64,000 nucleotides of DNA, taken from NCBI RefSeq assembly GCF_023051175.1, contig NZ_JALKII010000002.1, positions 62,001 through 126,000 on the forward strand. The letters run 5' to 3'. The DNA is from Alcanivorax quisquiliarum. Its GTDB lineage: Bacteria > Pseudomonadota > Gammaproteobacteria > Pseudomonadales > Alcanivoracaceae. The notes below the pieces were generated by a model. The model was not told the origin of the DNA and ran no database searches. It saw only the letters and a list, made by a program, of their open reading frames with translations. The position numbers were made by a program, and so were the translations under genes. Shown here one piece after another: positions 31,832-40,806 of this stretch (positions are counted from its first letter, which is position 1; every line of letters begins with the position of its first letter).

Positions 31832-32006
31832 GACGTGACTCCCCATGCGGGCATGAATGTACGATGCGCTCATGATTACGCAGATGGCGGCCAGCCGCAG
31901 TAGCCGTTGCGGCCAACCGGGGTAGCCGATACGGCCAGCCGCTTCCCCGTGGCCGTATTCGTGCAATACTCGCCCCTACGTCTGTTTATCAGCCTGGTAG
32001 ATCTGC

Positions 32007-33113
32007 ATGGACGAATTCGACCGCGACAACGGCTGGGTATCGGCCCGGCATTTGCAGCACATCGTGGCACGCGGGGAAAGTGCCGGTCTGGGCATGGCAG
32101 CGCTGTTACAGCAGGCGGGGTTGCATCGGGGCCAGTTGGCAGACAGCGCCGGCAGCATCCCTGTCAGTGCGCTGGAACAGCTGCTTGAGCACGCCAGCCA
32201 ACACTATCGCGATCCTTTGCTGGGCCTGCATCTGGCCAGCAATATCCAGCCGGCCACCTTTGGCGTGATCGGCCATCTGGTGCAAACCTGCGACCGCTTC
32301 AGTGATGTGCTGGATACGCTGACGCGCTATAACGGCCTGCTCAGCAATATCGGCACTACGTCGGTCAATCTGGCGCCCGGTCAGGTACACGTCTGCTGGC
32401 AATGTCACGTCGGCGGCCCCCTGTTTCAGCGCCACGCCCGCGAGTATGTGATGGGTGCCTTTGTCACGCTGGTGCGTCTGCTCTTGCCGGGCCAGCCAGA
32501 TGTGCCGCTAGCGGTGCACTTTCCTCATGAGCGCCCCGGTGGCGAGCAGCTTCATGCCAGCTATCAGGCGCTGTTTCGTTGCGCTGTTTATTTCCGCCAG
32601 GACGCCGCTTGCGTGGTGCTGCCGGCGAGACTGTTACGTGAGCGCCTGCCCCATGGTGATACCTCCCTGCGCGAAATGCTGGAACAACACGCACGCACCG
32701 AGCTGGGCCAACGTGCGGCTGCTCAGGCGCCGCGCACACTGACCGCAGACGTGCGGCATCTGATCCAGCAGACGTTGCCGCACCAACCGCCCAGCCGAGA
32801 CAGCATCGCTGCTCAGTTGGGCCTGAGCGGGCGCACCTTGCATCGTCGGCTGGCAAGTGAGGGAAGCAGTTATCAGGCGCTGTTGGACGATGCGCGCCTG
32901 GAACGCGCACGCACGCTGCTCACCACCACGGACACAACCCATGCAGACATTGCCGTAGCACTGGGTTTCGGCTCGGCGCAATCCTTCACGCGCTGGTTTC
33001 GCCGCCGCACGGGGGCAACGCCTTCCAACCATCGCTCAGCCGAAGGGCGCCCCGACAGCGCGAGCGATGACAATGCAGTGCCAGGCACTGGCTCCGCAGC
33101 CAAAACCCCATGA
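32007..33113 (+). CDS. AraC-family transcriptional regulator
   Basis: The protein has 368 residues. The N-terminal 200 match the arabinose-binding-like domain of the OruR/ArgR-type AraC subgroup (GMAALLQQAGL, DPLLGLHLASNIQPATFG). The C-terminal domain is a double helix-turn-helix (LGLSGRTLHRRLASEGSSYQ, ALGFGSAQSFTRWFRRRTG). Regulators of this subgroup often activate lipid or aromatic catabolism. Likely targets are the divergent SDR and the following carboxymuconolactone decarboxylase-like gene. A Ser/Asp-rich tail extends past the usual end. Confidence 0.92.
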   Translation: MDEFDRDNGWVSARHLQHIVARGESAGLGMAALLQQAGLHRGQLADSAGSIPVSALEQLLEHASQHYRDPLLGLHLASNIQPATFGVIGHLVQTCDRFSDVLDTLTRYNGLLSNIGTTSVNLAPGQVHVCWQCHVGGPLFQRHAREYVMGAFVTLVRLLLPGQPDVPLAVHFPHERPGGEQLHASYQALFRCAVYFRQDAACVVLPARLLRERLPHGDTSLREMLEQHARTELGQRAAAQAPRTLTADVRHLIQQTLPHQPPSRDSIAAQLGLSGRTLHRRLASEGSSYQALLDDARLERARTLLTTTDTTHADIAVALGFGSAQSFTRWFRRRTGATPSNHRSAEGRPDSASDDNAVPGTGSAAKTP

Positions 33114-33185
33114 AAAGAAAAAAAGGCATTGCGAGAATAGCAACAACAGCGCTACCAGCGCATAAAGAGAAAGGAGCACCACACG

Positions 33186-33830
33186 ATGTCCGCTGATCTT
33201 CTGTACCCGCCCGGCGGCTGGGCCGAGCCTTCACAGCCTCGGCTGACGCCACAGACTGTCGCTCAGCGCGGCGTACTGTTTCGCACCGTCGGCCGGGTGT
33301 CGCGGCTGTTCGGGCGGCCAGAACTGCCGAATGTATTCCCGCTGCTACATCACAACCCACGGCTGTTCTGGGGCTGGCTGTTCTTTGCCTCGCGGCTGAT
33401 GCCCTGGGGCAAATTGCCGGCACCAGCACGGGAACTGATGATCCTGCGCATCGCGTGGCTATGCCGCTGCCGTTATGAGTGGGGTCAGCATGTGGAGTTG
33501 GCCGAGCGAGCCGGCGTCAGCGATCGCGAGCTGGTCGCCGTCACGCGTGGCCCCGATGCTTTTGACGACCCGGCACTGCGGCCCCTGATACAGGCGTGCG
33601 ACGACCTGTATCACCGCGACTGCCTCAGTGACGACACCTGGCGTGCCCTGAAAAAACAGCACTCGGACAGCCTGATGCTGGAGATCATGATGCTCGCCGG
33701 GCACTACCGGATGCTGGCCGGTGTGCTGCTCAGCGCCGGCCTGATGCTGGAGCCGCGCATGGAAGAAAACCTGCAACAGTTTCATGCACGCGTGGCTCAT
33801 CTGGTGCAGCAACCCGAGCAATCGCTATAG
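33186..33830 (+). CDS. Carboxymuconolactone decarboxylase (CMD/AhpD-like) family protein
   Basis: The protein has 214 residues, preceded by AAAGGAG. It has the CMD fold motif (LPAPARELMILRIAWLCRCR and YEWGQHVELA), where a Cys and His provide the redox or acid/base site, and a repeat of the helix pair later on (LMLEIMMLAGHYRMLAGVLL). Family members include AhpD-like peroxidase partners and gamma-carboxymuconolactone decarboxylases; the exact reaction cannot be called. It follows the AraC gene in the same direction, and its 3' end overlaps the convergent MBL gene by six bases. Confidence 0.85.
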   Translation: MSADLLYPPGGWAEPSQPRLTPQTVAQRGVLFRTVGRVSRLFGRPELPNVFPLLHHNPRLFWGWLFFASRLMPWGKLPAPARELMILRIAWLCRCRYEWGQHVELAERAGVSDRELVAVTRGPDAFDDPALRPLIQACDDLYHRDCLSDDTWRALKKQHSDSLMLEIMMLAGHYRMLAGVLLSAGLMLEPRMEENLQQFHARVAHLVQQPEQSL

Positions 33831-34703
33831 CCGGTTCACCGGCAGCTTGAGGTACACCACACCGTTACCCTCCGCCGGCGGCATCTGGCCGGCGCGGATA
33901 TTGATCTGGACCGACGGCAGAATCAGCCTGGGCATGGCCAGTGTGGCATCGCGTTCATTGCGCATGGTGACAAAAGCTGCCTCGCTGATGCCGTCCTGCA
34001 CATGAATATTGCCCTTTTTTTGCGCCGCCACGGTGGTTTCGCACTGGTGCTCGCGGCCAGCGGGCGGGTAATCGTGGCACACGAACAGGCGAGTATCGCC
34101 GGGTAACGCCAGCAAATTCTGAATCGAGCGATACAGCTGCTGCGCATCACCACCGGGGAAATCACAGCGGGCCGTGCCTACATCCGGCATAAAGAGGGTA
34201 TCGCCGACAAACAGCGCATCGCCGATCAGCCAGGCCATGTCCGCTGGTGTGTGGCCGGGGGAGTGAATCACCTGCCCGGTGAGTTCGCCGATCTGAAAAG
34301 TATCGCCAGGGCTGAACAGATGGTCGAATTGGCTGCCGTCACAGGGAAAGTCCTCCCCCAGATTGAACACGTCGCGAAAAATGGCTTGTACCTGCTGAAT
34401 CGGCTCGCCGATGGCAATGCGCCCGCCCAGCGCCTGCTGCACAAAGGGCGCGGCGGAAAGATGGTCCGCGTGGGCGTGTGTTTCCAGAATCCAGTCGACC
34501 GTCAATTGCTGCGTCCGCACGAAATCCACCAGACGCTGGGCGCCAGTGGTGGCGGTGCGGCCAGAGGCGTGATCGAAATCCAGCACCGGATCGATCACTG
34601 CGGCATGGCCGCCCGTGTGGTCATAGACCACATAGCTCCAGGTTTCGGAATCCGGATCCAGAAATGGCGCCACCTGGGGGCGGCCAGCCGAGATTGCTTG
34701 CAT
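33825..34703 (-). CDS. Metallo-beta-lactamase-fold persulfide dioxygenase-like protein (Blh/ETHE1 type)
   Basis: The protein has 292 residues from the ATG at 34703 (AAGGAG upstream). It shows the metal motif THAHADHL (74-81), HSPGHT, GDTLFMPDVGTARCDFPGGD and CHDY, the layout of ETHE1-type sulfur dioxygenases rather than glyoxalase II. These mononuclear iron enzymes oxidise glutathione persulfide to sulfite. Beside the ArsR/BigR-like gene and YeeE/YedE and SulP genes, this argues for reactive-sulfur handling. The shared AT-rich palindromic region at 34750-34793 probably controls both directions. Confidence 0.9.
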   Translation of the reverse strand: MQAISAGRPQVAPFLDPDSETWSYVVYDHTGGHAAVIDPVLDFDHASGRTATTGAQRLVDFVRTQQLTVDWILETHAHADHLSAAPFVQQALGGRIAIGEPIQQVQAIFRDVFNLGEDFPCDGSQFDHLFSPGDTFQIGELTGQVIHSPGHTPADMAWLIGDALFVGDTLFMPDVGTARCDFPGGDAQQLYRSIQNLLALPGDTRLFVCHDYPPAGREHQCETTVAAQKKGNIHVQDGISEAAFVTMRNERDATLAMPRLILPSVQINIRAGQMPPAEGNGVVYLKLPVNRL

Positions 34704-34749
34704 GGTTTTCTCCTTGCCCGTTACACGTGGGTGAATGTAGAGGCCAGGA

Positions 34750-34793
34750 GACAATATATATTTACATATAATGTATTTCAATATAATATTGTC
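34750..34793. promoter_or_regulatory. AT-rich operator for the ArsR/BigR-like regulator
   Basis: This 44-bp AT-rich block lies in the divergent region. The outer arms GACAATAT/ATATTGTC (34750-34757, 34786-34793) are complementary, and a central TACAT-ATA-ATGTA palindrome lies inside. AT-rich palindromes are typical of BigR/SqrR-type sites. It stands out sharply from the GC-rich surroundings and covers the expected promoters of both transcripts. Confidence 0.7.
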
Positions 34794-34821
34794 GGCAACT
34801 CCTTCAGAGCAGATTCGATCC

Positions 34822-35160
34822 ATGCCAGACCCGACGTTCGACCTGATAAAAATGCGCGCCGCCGCGGGCGACGCGACCCTAATGCTGCGCTCCCTGGCCC
34901 ATCAGGATCGGCTACTGCTGCTATGCCTGCTCAGCCAGGAGGAGTTATGCGTCAGTGATCTGGAAGCGCGCCTGAGCATTCAGCAACCCAGCCTGTCGCA
35001 ACAGCTGGGTGTGCTGCGCCGCGAGGGCCTGGTGGCCACGCGCCGCGAAGGCAAGCACGTGTTTTACCGGATCGCAGACACACGCGTACTGAGCCTGCTG
35101 CAAACACTTTACGGCCTGTTTTGTGCACCCGCCGAGGAAACCGCCGATGCTACAGCTTGA
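34822..35160 (+). CDS. ArsR-family repressor, BigR/SqrR-like
   Basis: The protein has 112 residues. I chose the ATG at 34822; a start at 34771 would lie inside the operator. The winged helix reads [20 protein letters not shown], then [20 protein letters not shown]. Cys43 (EELCVSD) and Cys101 (LFCAPAE) are placed like the two cysteines that form a tetrasulfide or disulfide in BigR/SqrR, which releases DNA when persulfides accumulate. Its downstream genes and the divergent MBL gene form the likely regulon. Confidence 0.87.
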   Translation: MPDPTFDLIKMRAAAGDATLMLRSLAHQDRLLLLCLLSQEELCVSDLEARLSIQQPSLSQQLGVLRREGLVATRREGKHVFYRIADTRVLSLLQTLYGLFCAPAEETADATA

Positions 35161-35584
35161 TTTGGCTGCCTTTACCCCCGCCAGCAGCCTTGCCGGCGGT
35201 ATCTTCATCGGGCTGGCTGCCGCCATGCTGATTTTACTCAACGGCCGGATTGCCGGTATTTCCGGCATCGTCGGCGGGCTGCTCAGGCCCGTTCACGGCG
35301 ACATCAGCTGGCGGCTGGCGTTTACCGCCGGATTGATGCTCGCGCCGCTGCTCTGGGCAACCGTCTCTGCCCTGCCGGCTATCCGGATCGACGCCGGCTT
35401 TCCGGTGCTGATCGTCGCCGGGCTGCTGGTCGGCATCAGTGTCCGCTACGGCGCGGGCTGCACCAGTGGCCATGGTGTGTGTGGCCTGTCACGACTGTCG
35501 CCCCGTTCACTCGTGGCCACGCTGGCGTTCATGTGCAGCGGTTTCGCCACCGTCTTTGTTGTCCGCCATCTGATCGGAGGCTGA
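35147..35584 (+). CDS. YeeE/YedE family protein, first half-transporter
   Basis: The 145-residue membrane protein overlaps the end of the regulator gene by 14 bases, so it is co-translated. It has about four helices and the YeeE/YedE motif [19 protein letters not shown] with conserved cysteines. Relatives such as TsuA take up thiosulfate through Cys relays; PmpA-type pairs are found in BigR regulons. It works with the next gene. Confidence 0.88.
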   Translation: MLQLDLAAFTPASSLAGGIFIGLAAAMLILLNGRIAGISGIVGGLLRPVHGDISWRLAFTAGLMLAPLLWATVSALPAIRIDAGFPVLIVAGLLVGISVRYGAGCTSGHGVCGLSRLSPRSLVATLAFMCSGFATVFVVRHLIGG

Positions 35585-35586
35585 TC

Positions 35587-36018
35587 ATGTCCCGTTCTGT
35601 CACTGCATCGTTTCTTGCCGGGCTGTTGTTCGGCCTGGGGCTGATTCTCTCTGGCATGGCCAACCCGGCCAAGGTGTTGGGCTTTCTTGATCTGGCAGGC
35701 GCCTGGGACCCGTCCCTGGCGCTGGTCATGGTCGGCGCCATCGCCGTAGCCATGGTAGCTTTCCGCCTCGCCAGCCGGCGCCAGCACTCACTGCTGGCAG
35801 AACCGATGCGCCTGCCTGGCAAAGGCGATATCGACCGCCGCCTGGTGCTCGGCGGCCTGGGCTTCGGCATCGGTTGGGGGCTGGCCGGGTTCTGCCCCGG
35901 CCCGGCGCTGGTGGCGCTGGGGGCCGGCGAACTCAAGGCGGCAGTTTTTGTAGCCGCCATGCTGGCCGGCATGGCATGGTTCGAATTACTCGAACGTCCA
36001 CCTGCCCGGGCCGCTTGA
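35587..36018 (+). CDS. YeeE/YedE family protein, second half-transporter
   Basis: The 143-residue membrane protein starts two bases after the stop of the first half. Helices include SFLAGLLFGLGLILSGMANP, GFGIGWGLAGFCPGPALVA and the final LAGMAWFELL. The GFCPGPA segment is the family signature. The pair together equals a full-length YeeE/YedE transporter, so both are needed. Confidence 0.88.
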   Translation: MSRSVTASFLAGLLFGLGLILSGMANPAKVLGFLDLAGAWDPSLALVMVGAIAVAMVAFRLASRRQHSLLAEPMRLPGKGDIDRRLVLGGLGFGIGWGLAGFCPGPALVALGAGELKAAVFVAAMLAGMAWFELLERPPARAA

Positions 36019-36021
36019 CAC

Positions 36022-37722
36022 ATGGTGCCTTCCCTATATCGCCGCCTGCCAGCCTGGTTACGTCAGTATCGGCGCGACATTTTCGCCGGTGACCTGCTCG
36101 CTGCCAGCATGGCATTGATGCTCACCGTGCCGCAGGCGCTGGCCTATGCCGCGCTGGCCGGGCTGCCACCTTACCTTGGCCTCTACGCGAGCCTGCTGCC
36201 GCTGGCGCTTTATGCGGTGTTCGGCGGCCAGCCGGCGCTGGCCGTCGGCCCGGTAGCGGTGCTGGGCGTGGTCACGGCGTCTGCGCTGGCGCCATTGGCG
36301 ATGCCGGGAAGCATGGAATATATCGTCGCGGCGGCCGTGCTGGCGTTGCTCTCGGGCGGGCTGCTGATGCTGTTCGGGCTGTTGCGCCTGGGCGTGCTAG
36401 CGCAGTTGCTCTCGCACCCGGTCGCCAGTGGCTTCATTTCCGGCGCGGGGGTGCTGATCATTCTGAGCCAGCTGCCGCCGCTGTTGGGCCTTGCCACCAG
36501 TACCCGCAGCGGCGCGCTGCAACTGTTCGATATCGCTGCACAGCTGGGCAGCGCCACGCCATTGGTAGCAGCGCTCGGCGGCGGCAGCTTGCTAGTGCTG
36601 CTGTTGTCGCGGCGCGGGCTGCCGCGCTTGCTGCATGCGCTTGGCCTGCGGCCCCCACATGCCCTGTTGCTGAGCCGGCTGATGCCGATGCTGCTGGTGT
36701 TGCTGGCTGTTGCGCTGGTGCATGTGCGCCAGTGGCATGGCTTGCTGCCGGTGGTCGGCGCGCTGCCATCGGGGCTACCCTCGCTGGCATGGCCGGCGGT
36801 AGATCTGCCGTTGCTACGCTCGCTGTTGCTGCCGGCGCTGGTGGTGGCGCTGATCGGCTTCGTGGAAAACATCTCCATCGCCCAGCGGCTGCGGGGAGAT
36901 CAAAATGTGGATGCCGACCGGGAACTGCTTGCCCTTGGCGCCGCCAATCTTGGCAGTGCGTTTTCCGGTGCGATGCCGGTGGCGGCCAGTTTCTCCCGCA
37001 GCGCCGTGAATGCGGAGAGCGGTGCCCGCACGCCGCTGGCCAATCTGTTCACGGTATTGGCTCTCGCCTGCGTGCTGCTGTGGTTCACCGATATTTTTCG
37101 CACCCTGCCGCTGGCCGTGCTTTCCGCCATCATCATCTCCGCCGCCATCGGCCTGATTGATTTGCGCACCTTGCGACACGCATGGCGTTACGACCGCGCC
37201 GATGCCATGGCGTGGCTGGGCACTTTTGGTGGCGTGCTGGTGTTCGGGATCGAGGCGGGCATTGCGCTGGGCATCGGGCTGTCGCTAGCTACCCTCATCT
37301 GGCAGGCCAGCCGGCCACATATTGCAGTCGTCGGCCGGGTGCCCGGCACCGAGCATTTTCGTAACGTGCTGCGGTTTGAAGTGAAAACACACGACAACCT
37401 GCTTTTTCTTCGCATCGACGAAGTACTGTTTTTCGGCAATGTGCGAGCTGTCGAGCAACGGATCGGCCAGGCACTGCGCAGCCAGCCCACAGCCGAGCAT
37501 CTGGTGTTGCTGCTGTCGTCCGTCAGCCGTATTGATGCCACCGCACTGGAAATGCTGCATTCGTTGAATAACGATCTGGCCGGCCGTGGCATCAAGCTGC
37601 ATCTGGCAGAGGTACGCGGCATGGTGCTCGATCAGTTGAAGCGATCTGATCTGCTCGAACAGCTCAGCACAGCACCCTTCCTTAGTGCGTTTGAAGCGGA
37701 GGTGAAGCTGGGCGGGAAATGA
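36022..37722 (+). CDS. SulP-family anion transporter with STAS domain
   Basis: The protein has 566 residues. The first 430 contain 10-14 helices with the SulP signature near the N-terminus (PQALAYAALAGLPPYLGLYAS, then ALAVGPVAVLG). The C-terminal cytoplasmic STAS domain (from about 450: LRIDEVLFFGNVRAVEQRI, SVSRIDATALEMLHSL) regulates transport. Substrates in the family include sulfate, bicarbonate and other anions. As last gene of the reactive-sulfur operon it could export the sulfite/sulfate produced or import sulfate; this is inference. Confidence 0.92.
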   Translation: MVPSLYRRLPAWLRQYRRDIFAGDLLAASMALMLTVPQALAYAALAGLPPYLGLYASLLPLALYAVFGGQPALAVGPVAVLGVVTASALAPLAMPGSMEYIVAAAVLALLSGGLLMLFGLLRLGVLAQLLSHPVASGFISGAGVLIILSQLPPLLGLATSTRSGALQLFDIAAQLGSATPLVAALGGGSLLVLLLSRRGLPRLLHALGLRPPHALLLSRLMPMLLVLLAVALVHVRQWHGLLPVVGALPSGLPSLAWPAVDLPLLRSLLLPALVVALIGFVENISIAQRLRGDQNVDADRELLALGAANLGSAFSGAMPVAASFSRSAVNAESGARTPLANLFTVLALACVLLWFTDIFRTLPLAVLSAIIISAAIGLIDLRTLRHAWRYDRADAMAWLGTFGGVLVFGIEAGIALGIGLSLATLIWQASRPHIAVVGRVPGTEHFRNVLRFEVKTHDNLLFLRIDEVLFFGNVRAVEQRIGQALRSQPTAEHLVLLLSSVSRIDATALEMLHSLNNDLAGRGIKLHLAEVRGMVLDQLKRSDLLEQLSTAPFLSAFEAEVKLGGK

Positions 37723-38017
37723 GGTGCCAGATTTTCCGCCTGCGCTCCGCATGAGCCTTGGACCCCTCTCGCCAAGCCCTTATTCGCTTTGCTCACCCTC
37801 CGGGCCAACCTGCGGCTGTTCTGCGCTGCGCTTGTCCCAACAAGGGGGGGGGGAAGGAGTGGTTTTGTGCGCGCTGGAGCGAGAGCTGGTTGTGAAATGG
37901 CCTGATGATTCTGGACAGCAACGAAGGTGGCAAATTGCCGCCGACTGAAGTGGTCCGTATCTTGACCGGACGATCCTTTTCTACAGCGTCCGAGTACGAA
38001 GCAGCCGGGCGGAGCGT

Positions 38018-38683
38018 TCAGAAGCGCAGCTGCACCGATGCCATTTGCGGGGTCAGCCACCATCGGTACTGCACTGGCAGGCGGGCGCCACCAGCGCGAA
38101 GGGTGAAGCTCGGGGCGGCCTGGTAACGTGATGCGGCAGTGGATTGGGTGCGTATGCGCAGTTCTGAAACCAGCATACCGGTTGCAAAATTGAGGGCACC
38201 GTCCCCAGCGCGATCATCGTCAAACGCGATCAGCAGCCCACCGGCGAGGTTAACCAGCAGCGGCCCGGTGCGGGCACCAAGGCGGCGACGATACTGCTCC
38301 TCCGCTGCGAGGTTGGCGATGCGTGCGCGTGCTGCCGCCACGTCTCCGGTTGCACGCAGTTCGGCAAACTCACGCTGCGCTCGCCGATGCGGCTGCGGAA
38401 ACAACAGCACATCCGCCAGCCCCAGCAGCGATTTCACGGCGCTGACGCGGGCATCGTAGCGATCATCCGCATCGCTGGCGCGATCGGCTTCCACGGCGTA
38501 GAAGGTAGCGGCCGCCGCATAGCCTGTCCCCCAAAGATATTGCCAGCGCTGTGCCTGGCGGGCGCCTTCATCCACCGTCGCTTGCATGGCGGCCCACTCG
38601 TCGCCAGGCACGGCATGTTCTTGCGCAAAGGCTGCTGCCGACATCAGCCAGGCGATCCCGATCATGATTCCCTTGCAGTGCAT
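38018..38683 (-). CDS. Exported hypothetical protein
   Basis: The protein has 221 residues from the ATG at 38683, after GGGAG. Residues 1-22 are a signal peptide ending AFAQ. The mature part is Ala/Arg-rich and mostly helical early on (WQYLWGTGYAAAATFYAVEA), with a hydrophobic stretch near the middle (GPLLVNLAGGLLIAF) and a beta-like end (ASRYQAAPSFTLRAG, YRWWLTPQM). It may sit at the outer membrane. I recognise no family. It lies behind the peroxidase gene on the same strand, separated by 44 bases. Confidence 0.7.
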   Translation of the reverse strand: MHCKGIMIGIAWLMSAAAFAQEHAVPGDEWAAMQATVDEGARQAQRWQYLWGTGYAAAATFYAVEADRASDADDRYDARVSAVKSLLGLADVLLFPQPHRRAQREFAELRATGDVAAARARIANLAAEEQYRRRLGARTGPLLVNLAGGLLIAFDDDRAGDGALNFATGMLVSELRIRTQSTAASRYQAAPSFTLRAGGARLPVQYRWWLTPQMASVQLRF

Positions 38684-38727
38684 CGCTGTCTCCCTCAGCT
38701 TGCCGGTGCGGTCTCTAGGGGCGCGGC

Positions 38728-39207
38728 TTACAGCAGGTTCTCGATATCCGTTGCCAACGATTCCGGCTTGTCGGTGGGGGCGTAGCGCTTCACCACCTTG
38801 CCGTCCCGGCCGACCAGAAACTTGGTGAAATTCCATTTGATGGCCTTGCTGCCCAGCAGGCCGGGTGCCGCTTTTTTCAAATGTTGATAAAGCGGATGGG
38901 CTGCGCTGCCGTTTACTTCCACCTTGGCGAACATCGGGAAGCGCACCCCGTAATTGACTTCACAGAATTCACTGATCTGCGCTTCATCACCCGGTTCCTG
39001 ATGGCCGAACTGGTCACACGGAAAGCCGAGGATCTCCAGCCCCTGGTCGCGGTATTTTTCATATAACGCTTGCAAGCCCTTGTACTGCGGCGTGAAACCG
39101 CACTTGCTGGCGGTGTTCACGATCAACAGTACCTTGCCCTGGTAATCGCTCAGGTTGCGCTGTTCCCCTTGCAGGGTGGTGGCGGAAAAATCGTACAAGG
39201 CTGCCAT
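38728..39207 (-). CDS. Glutathione peroxidase family protein (Cys type)
   Basis: The protein has 159 residues from the ATG at 39207. The active-site Cys36 is in [15 protein letters not shown], the Gln in [12 protein letters not shown], and the Trp/Asn in [13 protein letters not shown], forming the catalytic set. Bacterial Cys-type enzymes of this family usually take electrons from thioredoxin and reduce lipid or organic peroxides. GGAG lies upstream. It is divergent from dgt. Confidence 0.95.
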   Translation of the reverse strand: MAALYDFSATTLQGEQRNLSDYQGKVLLIVNTASKCGFTPQYKGLQALYEKYRDQGLEILGFPCDQFGHQEPGDEAQISEFCEVNYGVRFPMFAKVEVNGSAAHPLYQHLKKAAPGLLGSKAIKWNFTKFLVGRDGKVVKRYAPTDKPESLATDIENLL

Positions 39208-39402
39208 GCTATGTTGCTCCGCTAGAGGCTGTGCTGGTGAATTGATCTTCAAGGAGTGTACCCGAGCGCTCCCGACGCGCCTACGCGGCAGCGAGCGTCA
39301 GGCGGTGGCGAGAGCGGCGCGGCCGCGCAAGCCCGGCGCGCCCACTGGCGTCGGGCCGCGCCGGCCGGTAGATTGCAGCTTCACCTACAGTACGGAATCG
39401 GC

Positions 39403-40758
39403 ATGGACTGGCATATTCTGCTGAACAAGGGCCGCCTTGGCGGGCGTAGCCCGAAAGACGAGAGCGGCCGCACTGCGTTCATTCGCGATCACGACAAGAT
39501 CATCTTCTCCGGCGCCTTCCGGCGGCTGGCGCGCAAGACTCAGGTGCACCCGCTGGCTACCAACGATCATGTGCACAATCGGCTGACGCATTCGCTGGAA
39601 GTTTCCTGTGTCGGCCGCACGTTGGGCATCCGCGTCGGAGAACGGCTGGAGCGTCGTCACCTATTGCCAGAACACACCAGCGCTACGGATCTCGGCGATA
39701 TCGTGCAATCGGCTTGCCTCGCGCACGACATCGGCAACCCGCCCTTCGGCCACACCGGCGAGCGCGCCATCCGTGCCTGGTTCGGTGATCGCGGCGCCCG
39801 CTATCTCGCGCCGCTCAGTGATGAGCAGGCCAGTGATCTGCGCGTCTTCGAAGGTAACGCGCAAGGCTTTCGCATCCTCACCAAGAGCGAATACCACCAG
39901 TACGCCGACGGTATGCGGCTCACTTACGCTACGCTGGGCGCCTTTTTGAAATACCCGTGGTTGTCGGCTGTCAGCGAGCGCGATGATTGCCCCCGGCGGC
40001 ACAAATACAGCGCCTTTCGTGCCGAGGCAGCCGCATTTCAGGAAGTGTGCACCGCTACCGGCATGGTGCCGCTGGCACCCGGCATTCATGCCCGCCACCC
40101 GCTGGCCTATCTGGTCGAGGCCGCCGACGATTTCTGCTACGCCATCATTGACCTGGAAGACGGTCTGGAAATGGATCTGTTGCACTGGGACGAGGTACAT
40201 GCGCTGCTCGCACCAGTCATCCCGGACAGCGAAGAAGTGCGGGCGCTGCTGCATTCGGACATGCGTGTCGGCCGCAAGGCGGCGCTGCTGCGCGGCAAGA
40301 TCATCGAACGCTTCATCGAAGCCGGGGTGGAAGCCTTTATGGCCAACCACGACCGCCTGCTGGCCGGCACCCTCGCCGGGGATCTGATCTCCCATTGTGA
40401 GCCGGCCGTTCACAATGTGGTGGAGAACGCCAAGCAGCTGGCAAAAACCAAGGTGTTTGAACACCCGCGCAAGATCGAGCTTGAGATCGGTGCCTTCGAG
40501 GTGATCGGCACGCTGCTCGACAGCCTGATCGAAGCCGCCACCAGCCACGCTCGTGACGACACTTCCAATTACCGTCATCAGCGCATTATCGATCTGATGG
40601 GCCGGCACAGCTTTCCGCCGAATCTTGCGCAACTGCCGGAGAACGAGCGCATTTACCAATGCATGATGCGCGCCCTGGATTTTCTCGCCGGCATGACAGA
40701 TGACTACGCCACCTATCTGGCCAAGCAATTCTCGGGCATGGCTGTCACGCGCTACTGA
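39403..40758 (+). CDS. dgt: Deoxyguanosinetriphosphate triphosphohydrolase
   Basis: The protein has 451 residues from the ATG at 39403. HD-domain marks are present: RDHDKIIFSGAFRRLARKTQ, the metal His in HVHNRLTHSLEVS, and the HD pair in ACLAHDIGNPPFGHTGE. The C-terminal helices match dNTPase enzymes (YLVEAADDFCYAIIDLEDG). It hydrolyses dGTP to deoxyguanosine and triphosphate, controlling dNTP pools and mutation rate. The frame continues upstream to 39256 but the extra residues are Arg/Ala-rich and not conserved-looking. Confidence 0.94.
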   Translation: MDWHILLNKGRLGGRSPKDESGRTAFIRDHDKIIFSGAFRRLARKTQVHPLATNDHVHNRLTHSLEVSCVGRTLGIRVGERLERRHLLPEHTSATDLGDIVQSACLAHDIGNPPFGHTGERAIRAWFGDRGARYLAPLSDEQASDLRVFEGNAQGFRILTKSEYHQYADGMRLTYATLGAFLKYPWLSAVSERDDCPRRHKYSAFRAEAAAFQEVCTATGMVPLAPGIHARHPLAYLVEAADDFCYAIIDLEDGLEMDLLHWDEVHALLAPVIPDSEEVRALLHSDMRVGRKAALLRGKIIERFIEAGVEAFMANHDRLLAGTLAGDLISHCEPAVHNVVENAKQLAKTKVFEHPRKIELEIGAFEVIGTLLDSLIEAATSHARDDTSNYRHQRIIDLMGRHSFPPNLAQLPENERIYQCMMRALDFLAGMTDDYATYLAKQFSGMAVTRY

Positions 40759-40806
40759 CCAGCGGGCGCCCGTCGCCCTCTTGCGGCACGGGCGCCATGC
40801 CGGGCA

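Noticed and set aside
37723-38017. Gap with a ten-base G run and short frames
   Set aside because: No ribosome binding site or motif; I see no function in it.
39256-39402. 49-codon N-terminal extension of dgt
   Set aside because: Arg/Ala/Gly-rich translation unlike the family; the ATG at 39403 gives the normal N-terminus.
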